From Phoebastria nigripes (lineage: Eukaryota; Chordata; Aves; Procellariiformes; Diomedeidae): a DNA stretch of 64,000 bases. Below the pieces are notes generated by a model. That model did no database searches and had not been told where the DNA came from. It saw only the letters and a list, made by a program, of their open reading frames with translations. The first letter of the stretch is position 1; each line of letters starts with the position of its first letter. Shown piece after piece: positions 28,901-41,200 of this stretch. The translations under genes and the position numbers were made by a program. The stretch covers positions 1,026,486-1,090,485 of the forward strand of contig JAYKAV010003166.1 in assembly GCA_035582835.1 (NCBI GenBank). Direction: 5' to 3'.

Positions 28901-31900
28901 AACCACCAACAGCTTCTTTCTGCTCTGACAGGTGGGGGGCCTGGGGAGCTCCAAGCTGTTGGGGGTTTAACTCCAACAATACTTGTGGTTTTCTTTTATG
29001 AGGCAGTGTGTCAAAAAAGGTGCATCTCATACTCCTTTTCCCCCCCTCGCTGTTCATCCATCCTGACTCTCTTCCCTCTCCATGTCTGGCCTACAACCAA
29101 AGCCCTCTGCAAACCACGGCTTCTCCCCAAGCCCTGCGAGGCCCACGCAAGGACAAACGTCACTTTTCCTATCCAGAAAAGCTGTCGCTTTGCTGCAAAA
29201 TTTTCAATACTTTAGTCTTCCCAGACTTTTGCAGCCATCTGAGGAAAGCCACTAGCAAAGCCCAGGCGTGGATGAGGGACAGGGCAGCAGCTTCAACATT
29301 TCAGTTCCGGTATCAGACAGTTATTAATAAAAGTCTCCCAAAGCTTTATTTGTTCAGAGACCTAAACTACAGAGCTGCAACACATCATGATTTTAGCAGT
29401 GTGCTGCTACGTAGAAGATACATCTCAGACACAGGTTTCTTCTGTTTACTATTTTCCATGCAGCTGGGTTCAAGATTAAGGAAATCTGGCTCGCTCTTAG
29501 GGAACAGCTGCCTCCTGAAATAAATTCTAACAACTTAAGATATTTCTTAAACAGTGCAATATTGAGCAAGTTTAACTTGTGGTGTTATAAACGTGACACT
29601 TGTTGAACAATATTGTCAATGGGAATTACAGGAGGTTTCAGCGTTCACCATACTTACTGATTGAATAATATCCTGGACCGCACTATGAACTTGAAGATGT
29701 ACTCCAAAGCTTTCATAGCTTTAAAGAGTTGATCAGTGATACCACACTTCTCAGCATTATCCACGTACGTTTTTAAAACTTTAGTCAGTTTTCTGTTTAA
29801 ATACAAAAACACATACAAGTTACAAGTATGCATGCAGAGAAGAATTTCAATTTTGAAAGGTTTTAAGAAAAATTATGTGCCTAAGTAGTGCCCACCAAGT
29901 TACAAAATTAATTATGCAACCAATAAACTCATTATGTTCTTGTTTTTGCTGGTAAACAGCTGCAACCTATTCTTGATAAAAAAAGAAAAAACACAGACCA
30001 TAAAAGCATTCAACATACAAGCAATATAGCAAATCTCAATAAGACTTATTTTCTGCTGGATATTTAGGTATATTCAGATTTAGGCTATTATAAAGATGCA
30101 ACTACTAATAATAATCAAAATAATAAAAATAATTACATTAAAAACAAACACATTGTTAGAACTAAAACACACAGAATGGGAGTTTCTTCATTAAACAATG
30201 CCTCCCCTTTACATAGTTTTCTCATGGATTTTGGGCTAGAATTTGTGAAATTTGTTTCTCAAAAATGTATATAACACCAGTTGGAAATTCTCTTATTCCA
30301 CATTTTAAAGTCTATCACACTTGAAAGTGACACAATTTTTAAAATAATACCATTTCAACTACCTCCCTTCCAATGAATGTAAATCACGATTTTAATGCAA
30401 CTACAAGCAATTCCATTCTAAATCACCCTGGCTACACTGCATGTTTCAATATTCACACTAAAAGTAAATAAGTACAACATTATATACCACTAACAGAAAA
30501 TAGCAATGAGTAGACAGGTATCTTGATATATGGGCATTTATTTGAATAGGAATAAACTGCCTAAGAATTTCAAGTAACCACTTAGATATTGTCAGTGCAA
30601 CATTTCTTTACTTAAACAAACTTGTGTAATAAAAGGTGGAGAGGGGGCAGGGATCCGTCAGGCCCACGGGCACAAGTCAAGCCAGAATTCACATCTTCCA
30701 GCATCCTCAAGCTTAAACCTGCTTCTGCCTCCCTGCATTTAAGGAAGGGAAGGGTGCTCTCCATGCCTACCAGTGAAAGGGCCACCTTCAGCTCTTGCTA
30801 ATAAAACCAGATGCTGGAGGATACTTCATCCTTTATTCACTTCACATGAAGGCTGCAAGAGTGGTTGTAACTCAGTGAAGTGATCATAGTATCAAAGTTG
30901 TGACCAAAGGCCTAACTCTTCATTGCTATTTTAAAATCAATACTTCTCAAACATTTTCTGGTCACATAATAGAGACTGTGTAACAGCAAACTGCACAGCA
31001 GGTTTCCCGGTTTGGATTTGTTTTCCTCCCAACGCTGCAAAGATATCCATTATATATTTTTCCTCCAACACTAATAGTCTGAAGCAGCAGCAAAGAACCT
31101 AACTGTCAAGAAATACTTAAGACAGAAAATACAATGGACCTTTGGTTTTTTGTTCTTCACTGTCTCCTTGCCAAAGTGACAGTAACGCAGATAATATAGG
31201 GTAGAACATCAGTTTAATGCACCAAACAACATATATTTGAAGCATCTTAAATAGACATGATTTCTTTCTCAAGTATGACTGAAAATTGCTTATTAATACT
31301 TTCCTTACAAAACAATTCTTGAAATAGTCAAATCATCCCCTCCTTCAATACAACAAAATCAAGACTTTCTCCTTGCAAATGAACAAAAGTTTTATTACTG
31401 TTATTACTGTTCTTTCAAGAGAGAAAGACATACAAAAGACATACTATCTCAAGCTGCCTTCAAGAAACTTCCACCCTCCCGAGCTCTATGGGCAAATTCC
31501 TAATTAAACTACCTAAACAAATAACTGAACAACAGCCTTTCAGTACTTAAAGGGGGCTTATAAGAAAGATGGGGACAGACTTTTTAGCGGGGCCTGTTGC
31601 GACAGGACAAGGGGGAATGGCTTTAAACTAAAAGAGGGTAGATTTAGACTAGCTATAAGGAAGAAATTTTTTACGCTGAGGGTGGTGAAACACTGGCACA
31701 GGTTGCCCAGAGAGGTGGTAGATGCCCCATCCCTGGAAACATTCAAGGTCAGGTTGGACGGGGCTCTGAGCAACCTGATCTAGTTGAAGATGTCCCTGCC
31801 CACGGCAGGGGGGTTGGACTAGATGACCTTTAAAAGGTCCCTTCCAATCCAAACTATTCTATGATTCTATAGTTATCTGGAAAAACTGTGCAAGCTACAT

Positions 31901-34900
31901 TAGAAAAAGTAATTTTTAAAATTTACGTGTAGGCTAACGTAGCGCTGAAATGCTTCTTAATGTAGGTTTCCAAGACAGGATTAAAATGTTGAAATTTTCT
32001 GTCAGCAATCAGTCCAATGATAAATACCTGAAAAAACAGCATAATTATTGCACTATCCTCAAAAAAAAAAAAAAAAAATCTATAACATTGTACATTCACC
32101 CATCTTTATTTTCTGATAAGACACATTAATAACATCAAAAACACACAGACTTTGGCTTTTGATTATCCTCCAAATGTATTAATATTCTCCTTTCCTGTGA
32201 AAATTTCCTGTTCATAACAAAGTTTTCTGTTCCAAGCAGAAACTTTCTGTTTCTGTCCTAAATTCTGCCATTAATCCACTAAAATGACTGGACTTGATTG
32301 CTTCCATCTTTTCAGGGAGGATGACATGATGTAATCCAACCTCCTTTTGAGCAAGTCCAACTGAAATGTCAAATATAATAAAAACCTTCCATGAATTTTA
32401 AATTAAATAATAAATAACTAATAGCTAATAAGATCTGTTTCATTAGTAATCTTCATTCTAGCATTTACACCGTTTTATTTATTCATCATTGCAGTACCTA
32501 CAGTTGCAAACTTACCAAAGCATCAAACACTAATGTGTCAAATGTCTCACTCTCTGAGTTCTCCATCATTATGTTAAAAAGTGCATCCAATGTATCTTGA
32601 AGAAACTACAAATAAATACACAATTCATCACATTTTACAGGAAAAATGAAATTCAGATGTCACACGTTTCCACAGACATACTTGCTGCCATTTATATATT
32701 TTACAAAGCAATGACATTTTAAAAGTTAGCTGAAAAAAGGAAAATTTAACATTATGTTTTTCAGCAAATTATTTTTTAATTAAGTTGATTATCTATAGAT
32801 CTGTATCACTCAAATAGAAAAAAAGGTCAGAAATCACACTTGGTACACCTGAACGGTAAGTTTAATCTATTATAGTGAATGAACAAAAATGTATTTCAAA
32901 ACTCAGTTTCAACAGACAGTCAACAGGATCATGCAGTTTCTGAAAACTGATGTTTCAGAGCACAAACCAGACAAGCAACTCGGTCTCATGCCAAATAAAT
33001 CAAGTCATCCTCAGTGGTTTTGAGCTGAGTAATGAAAAGTGCACAGCATACCGCTTTTCACGACTGCATAAACTCAGATCCACAATTTCAAATGAGAGCA
33101 TACATGCAGGCATGGGAAACAGAGCACACAACCTTCTGCCCCAGCCCAAAACCTACAGGACTATCACTGTAACAGAGGAAGAGTCTTCACTAGCCAGTTG
33201 GCTGCACACCCTGATCTGTGCAACACGAAAGTAAAAGCAGATTAGTGTCAGGGGACCCAAGTTAAGCAGAGGGATAAAAGCTGTTTTACGCATGTATAAT
33301 TACAGTATTTCTTCCCAGTGACAAGTAGTACATGCATAGACCAGAGATACTCATCAATGCATTCAGTTTTATCGGCACGGGATTCTGTGTCTGAGCATTT
33401 TCTTCCACCAGATGACACAAAACCGACATAGGCTCCTCCAAGGCAGAATGAGGATGGATCATGGCCTCAGTTTGTATTTGTTTTGGTTGAGAGAGAAGGG
33501 GTTCAACATGGATTGTTCCAGCAAGTCTGTCTCAAATGAAGTAAAAATGGTTTTTGTCTTGTAGACGAGACAAGGTATAGTTGGGGAAGAAGATCTGAAC
33601 AAACAGAAGGCAATTGATTCCTGAGATTGCAATTACAAAGAGATATTATACACATTGTGGAAGCGATGGAGAAACAGCCTGACTCCCACCTTCCTCCCTT
33701 AAAAAATCTTTATCTATGCAATGAGTCTCCTAGATCAAACACGACTCACTTGGACTATCTACTAAATCCAGAGTTAAATCTCAGGAATTAACCCCCATTT
33801 AGCAGCTGACTAAACACTGCTGAATGCCAAACTTCCTCAAAACAAGTGAATATGGAGCCACAGTTCATCCTACTAGTATCTGAAGATGAAAAAACAGAGA
33901 AGTCAAAATGCTTGCAGCTGATTTTAGACTTCAGTTCTGGGGGGAATCCAGCTCATACTTGACTTTCATTAGTAGAGTTCAGGTTTTAAGTATGTTCACA
34001 AGGACTTCATGTAACAGCAAGAAGAATACAGGATAGATGCTTTTGTTGTATAAAGTGGCAGGAAAACATTTCTCAGGTAGGGAGCTAGTACTTGTAGACT
34101 ATTAGTTTACATTCTCATATCCTATAGATTCTCTACACAGATGGTGTCAGAGCTTCTGTTGAGAGAGATGAAATTTACAGTTTCCATACACTGTTGAAAC
34201 AGTCAACCACAGAATGAGTATCTTGGCTGATCTCTACTTAGCGATAAATGAACACCAGCAGGCAGAGGTACTTTTCTGTTAAACTATTTCTATTTTTTTT
34301 AAAACTCCAGAAAATTTGAGTATGTTTTATCAAATGCGTACTTTTTGTAATATACGTAGCCTGTACCATGTATNGTATTTAAAACCACAAAGGACAAAAA
34401 AAGCTGAAAGAATACAAAGAAACAGTTACAAACTAGATACTATGAACCTGCAACAGAGCAGTCTACACAAAGATTTTCTGAACACTGCTGTAACAGATGG
34501 ATAACGTAAACAATGGTTGTTTTAAAAAAAAAAAAAAAAATGGTGAAGAGAGCAATATTAAACATTCACTCTTCTGTCCTATGCATAAATCAAGTTCTGC
34601 TCAGATCCCTATGCAACAGGGAGAAGGCAGTATGATTTCATACAAGTCCTGCAACAGTGCAGGGAGGGGTGAGCGTGTGCCAGCTGGAGAACTCGCTCCA
34701 ATATTGCTTTTACTTAAACCTCATTTGTGCTGCATGCTGGTGCTTCTAACATAACCAATATTCATCAGGCAGTAATCTGTTGTACGCACTCTGATGTCAT
34801 TTGGAGGAGAGGGAAAATTACAAGTGACAGAACTATGACAATGCTTGGCAGAAGCGAGTATCTGTGTCAAGTTTTTAGCTATCAAATGATCCACAACAAA

Positions 34901-37900
34901 ATAGCAGCAGGTAGAACCTTCCCGAAAAACAAATCATGTGAGATACTATTTTCACCCTACTCAATAAAGGATAATATCAGCAGTCTCAGATGTTTTAAGT
35001 TACTTCAAGATGAGACGTTCATTATGCTTCTATTAACCAAACTAAAATCCACTGAAGTAAGAAAAAAAAAAACCACTACAGGCCCTTAAGGGTCACCTGT
35101 CCCCAATACATTACATCTTTTGACATTCTTTTAGATTTGATTTATTACAACATATTCAATAAAGTCCCAGCCTACTCTTTTCCACAGCTAAATCTGTCTT
35201 TATGTAGGTCTCTACCATCACTCAGTGGCCTTGGCAAATGTAAATAACTTGGCTCAGTTAAATATCTTCAGGAGAAATAATTTTTAAAAAAAAAAATATC
35301 AGCAGCACACAGTAGGATTGCGTTCCACACCCATATATTAAAAATACATTTAATATCACCATGTAAGAATTCCAAGATATTTTAATCTTGCAAAGAAAAA
35401 TGCCCTTTGTTTTCATGTACCTGTATATAAAAATTCACTGAAGTGCTAAAAAAAACCCATCCTACGTTTTCAGAAATTTGCATTTTACGTGTGTTTTATC
35501 AGTACTCAACATCTGAAATGTTCTTTGAGGGCAGGGAGCAGGGCATTAGCATCCTGAATGCTGAGAGATACCCGGTCACAATGTGCAAGTGTGTGCGGGG
35601 GAGGGGGGGGGACACAAAAAGATATGAATCCTCAAAATATGGGATTCAGCAAAATTATTATACCAAATTTATTTTTAAAGAAGTTAATTTGTTACCTTAA
35701 CCACTTCACCACCATCAACTTTCATCAGCTGCTTCAAATTCTGCTGCAACAGATTTGTGTTAGACCGCCATTTCAGAAGTCCCAAGAGATCAACTAGGAA
35801 TAAGAAAAACAATTATATCATGCAGGATATCTACTTTCATTCACACCCCATAACTATGTTCAGGACAAACAGGTTTACTTCCATAGGTCAGCCATTTTCA
35901 CTGGACAACAACGTATTTCTAGTATGCCTCTGACACTGCAGAAACCTAGTACAATACTTCTATCATGAAAGAACTCTGAAAGGCTTTCAAAAAAAGCAGA
36001 CTGCTTTTGAAATGTCAGCATTAAAATCTAGGCCAAGAAAGCCTGATCCCTCAGTTTTAATTTGTTGTACACAACAGTCGTGTGTTTAGAAAAAGATGCC
36101 AAAATNGAATTAGTCAGCCACCAACACAGTCATATCTACAGGGCCGTGACTCTTCCAGCATTAATGTTTCTAGCTTCTTTTCTCTCACTGAATAAATTGA
36201 AAAGAAAACAAGGCACAATGCAAGGCAAACAGTTGCAAACTAAGCTAATTCAGTGGAAAGCTGTCTGCTTAGTAACTCATAATGCCCAAAATTTCTTGGT
36301 TGCTTCCAAGTGATGAAGAGCTAGGGTACAGATCAGATCACAAAACAAATCAACTGCAAATGGTCTTGTCCCCAAATTCTACATCGTGTCACTTCAGCAT
36401 TCTCTGATAAACAAGGGAATACAGAAGGTAAGCTCTCTCTCTTTTATTAGTCATAAAGAGCCACAACACCGTTTTTCAATTTCCTTTACAGAAAACTTCT
36501 CACGAGGCAACTCACAATTGGGGTTCCCCTGTAAATAAGCACGCTAGTAAATATTAACAACCACACTGGAGCACCAGTAAGCGAAACCCAACTAGCATTT
36601 GTTGAGATGCGATCTGAATTGCCCACAAACCCAAAACCCCAAGCTCATCCTGCCTTAGCCAGACTAGCACCAGGGAAAAATTCCTCCCTGCCCCATTAAA
36701 GGTCAGTTTTCAGCACAAAACAAACTCTCCATAAGTCATCCTCAGTAGAAGCCCCCAAAAAGAGAGAAGTAGGAGATTCTGAAAACTGTCTACCTGCAGT
36801 TTCGCCACTGGATTACTACTGCATATTACCTCCCCCTCCCAATATGGTTAATATTATGTGAATTCTGNCCGATGTAACTCTTGAACAGTAAGGACAGACA
36901 GCTTCTCCCAACCAATACCCCCTCACTTCTTTTATTCAAACTTTCAAAGCAACCAACAAAGTGTTTACCAACGCATGCATCTGCAGAGTATATTCTGGAA
37001 GTTATATGCAGAGACCCAGAGCAGCTGCTATACTTTCCCCAAAATCTTTCATTCTAAGCAATAAATAAAATTACTTTAGAGGAATAGACTGCAGTTCTCC
37101 TTGGGATAGATTCCCCTCTGAGCAGCACTCAAACCAAGCCTCTTTGGGAGTAGAGGTAAAGAGCGTTTTACTACATCAAAGCTTTGAACAATCCAAGCCC
37201 CCAACTTTTTTTTTTTTTTTTTTTTTTTTAAATATATCCTACAAGAAGTCTATAGGCTGAAACCAAAGTCTTAGAAACTCAACATTAACAGAAAAATTGC
37301 TTCTGGAAGAAAGTAAAGATGCCTCCATGAGTTATCCAAAGTGTTTCATGAATATATCAACTTTCCACCACTGAATTTGGTTTCAGTCTGACTTCTAAAA
37401 AGGCACCAGCTTGACAAAAGAAAAGATCTGAACAAAAGCCAGCCCACAGACTATCTTTGAAGGGCATTGTGTATTGCCCCAAGAAAACAAACCCACACGT
37501 ACTTTCAGCGTGATGACACAGCAAATGCTAAATGAATATACATATGTGAACAGAAAATGTCAATGCAGTCCAACTACCAGAAAGGGAAAAATAAGTTACA
37601 GTGTACAGTAAAAATGTGCATTCACCCTGCTACTGCAGGCATTAACCCCAGTAAAGTACCAGTCGGTCAGTTAATCCTACTCTTTTAATAGGTCTAGGTA
37701 TAAAATACTACAGGAAGTAGAATAGGATAAGAATGTAAAACAGTATTTTAGTCTATAGTAAATAGTAATTACTGTAGTCAGCCTATGTCAAGTGAAATTT
37801 ATGTGGTCGGAAAATATCAGAGGAAGAAGTCAGAAGAGGATTTTCAATTACAAAGGGTTAGAACAATCATCTAGCCTGCCAAGTAGCCAACAGCAACTTT

Positions 37901-38258
37901 ATTTGTGTGAATATAATTTATTATTATATTGACTACATATGAAGATTTTCTTTTACATCTTATTTAGCAACTGGAAGCAAATGGTCCAACTTCCTGGTTA
38001 CATACTTTCCTTGACTTGTGTCTATGCAAAGGTTTCCCTATAGACACCCAAACTTTTCTCAAAGCCCAGTCACTGAATTGACATTAGATAATATTTCCAC
38101 TCTAATTAAATTTCTGTGTGTTCTTTGAAATAATCTTCCCTCTTGACTTTAAGCATTTGATTTTCCACTTTTTATGACTCATTTTATTTTAATTCTGTAC
38201 TCACATCTTCATTTTTATGCCACTGTAGCACCTGAACTTGTCATATCATGTGTATTGC

Positions 38259-38294
<36 letters not shown>

Positions 38295-41200
38295 TTATCA
38301 GTTGTGCTGAATGACTAAGTAAAATTCCTCCCAACTGTTTTCTGAAAGCCTAGCCTCCTTGGTTCCTTGAAGTCTTGACTCCAGATCAGTAACAGCTACT
38401 GTTATCTAGAGGTTTGAGTCCTTCAGGCAGAAAAGAAAACATAGAAATACTTTCAATAAGCCTTACAGACACCCTGGATGCTTCACAACAGCAAATACAC
38501 AGTGGGAACACTAGACAGCTCTCTGGCTACTGGTAATCACAAAAATTTTCCAGCAAGCCCATTAATGCAATTTCAGTTCTATTCCCATCACCCTGATAAT
38601 AAAAGGACATCCATCTTGATAGCCCTGTAAGAGGCACTGGTAAGATTTACTATCCACAGGCAGTCTTCACGTAGAGGGGGATGTTGCTTTTGATGCCATT
38701 TTGCCTCTCCTTCTCTATTTCCTGGTATCTCCAGCTTCTAGTTGACAGAAAAAGAAGATTCAAATACCAAATCTGCCTTGCCTATGCAGGAAAAAACAAG
38801 ACCTCAGTTTGTCATCGCTCAACAGGCTACTCAGAAAAAGGAAAACAAAATCAACACACAACTCTGACTTGGACATGACATCAGGAACAGATTCAAAACA
38901 GACCTTGCTAACTATTTACCCTAAGAACAGAAGGCCCAACATTTCCCACCCCAGAGAGATCTACTGAGATGCTGTCAACTGCAAGCAGATNTCTCATAAC
39001 ATAAGGGATCAAATTTCTCACTTCTGACCTTAAGAAGAAACCAAACTAAACAAAAAAAAAAAAAACCCAAAAACCCACAAACTTCATTTCAATGCCCCAC
39101 AACATGTAAACAGTTGCAAAGCAAGTGTGAGGTATCAAAGAGTCAACCACCCCCTAGAGAAGGTGGGGACCCAGTGCCACACTGCCTGTTAATACATCAG
39201 GTGACGGCGGCACTGTCAGTCACGGCTTCAACACACACATCTCTGTAGTTTGATACAGTTTCATATCAATTCTTAAATTCTGGAGTTCTAATATAGAAGC
39301 TCTATTTCATTACACGAAAATGCACTCGATGTTTATGTCGGAGTGTTTCTTCAGCCCATAAAGGACATATTTGTTACAGAAAGTCTTGAGAGCAGAATAA
39401 AAATAAAGGCATGCACTGCCATAGTGCTGTGGATATGCGAGGAAGAACGTTCTCTTCTGCCTCAGATGGCAAAGGAGGAGAATCTGGCCAAGAGGCAAAG
39501 TGATGATGAACAGCAACCTCTGATGCCTCCAAGACCTGATCTTCTCATTGATTCCTGAGGGGGTTGGGGTTTTTTGCTTGTTTTCAAACGGTCCTCCTCT
39601 TTGGCTTACATTGCTACTCTTCCTCAAAATTAAATGCAAAAGTCTAAGAAAAGNCCAGGAAATGTGTTGCTTTAATATATTCTGCCACAAATCCCTAACA
39701 ACCGCTCAAATGTTAACTAAGTAGATACTTCATACTATCACTTTCTCACAAAGAAAATAGCTGAAGTCTTACCAGTGGCCAAGTCTGCTATTTTGGAGAC
39801 TTTTCAGATGCTAAGGACATCAATTACTAACAGAAAAGCAACATTAATAACTCACAGTTCATAGAGAACTGAAGTCATGTGAGTGTTCAAAGAGCTTATA
39901 TACAAAAAGATAGTCTGCAACATCAAATACAATGCTGAAAGAGCCATATGATTTATTAACATACTTTCAGAATTACTAAAAATAAGTCTTAAAGCCTATT
40001 CCAAATGGAGGGTGAAGAAAGAACTATTACAGATGACCAAAAGGAGAAAATTATATTTTGGCTCAACATTTTGGTCAATGAGGATAATCATGGATTTTTA
40101 CTTACTTATTTTTAAGAAAAAGTTAAAGGAAGAATATTAACCAACAATTTTACAGAAGTTAAAATCAGCTTCAGAAACTATAATCTGAACAGTGCTGCCA
40201 ACTTTTAGAGGAAAAACGATACTTGAGGGAGGACTTTAATGATGAAATATTTTTGTTGTTTTTTTTTTTTTCCTAAATTGCTTAAGGATACATGGTATCC
40301 TTGACATTAATAATGTCAAAATACTTTGAAGAAAGAGAAAAGGCTTTGGCAACTTAGAGAAAAAGTTTCACAGACAACATAATTAACAGTAACATTAAAT
40401 AAAGATCAAAAGTTCAAAACACATTATATGTAAACTAAGCAGAAAACAATGCTCAGTCTTAATTTTAATAATAGTTCTGCGAAAGCAACGTCAATATATT
40501 GATCACTATGAAATACTTCTAACTACTAACAAGCACTAGGAAAGACTAAGGGAAAAAAAAAACCCTAATCATATCANGAACAAAAAGCAGCTCAATTCCA
40601 CATGCTGGTTTCTGCGTTCTACAAAACTTCAAAACCACTGTGTTACTGTTGAGCTGAGATGATCCCATCTTTGCTATGAAATTCCAAAATCATTTCCAAA
40701 TTTTTTGCTAAACACNCTCTTAGGCTATAAGGCTGCCAGACTGCAGTGAATCTGATGTGCTCTGAATACGAAACACCTAGGATGTGCTCTAACAGAGATG
40801 CCACTGAAAAACACTGCAATAAAATGGTGAGTTGACTACAAAGTCATACCAGAGTAGTAACTTTCCCCCTGGACAGAGGGGAACTCATCAACGTGACAAT
40901 CCAATCATTATTCCCACTCACCCCCTGTCCCAAGCCCTCCTCGTCCACAACCTCAACTCCCAACGGATCTATCCGAACTAAGCCCTCCCTTCCCGTGAGT
41001 CACGAAGGAATGATCCCCTTCCCTGGCATGACTCACTCACATCTCAATGACCCACCCACACTCCCGAGTCTACTCCTGGTGCAGCGAAGAGAACAAGGGA
41101 CTGCTCCATGGCAACGAAGCACAAAAATTACAGAGAGGGCACAGTCTGGAAATGTGAAATATTTGCCTTAGTGGCTGCCATCGGCTCTACTTTCCACAGC

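Noticed and set aside
39310..39690. 126-codon minus-strand open frame as an extra DOCK1 exon
   Set aside because: No family match and no splice pair that would fit the phase between the exons at 41872 and 35793.
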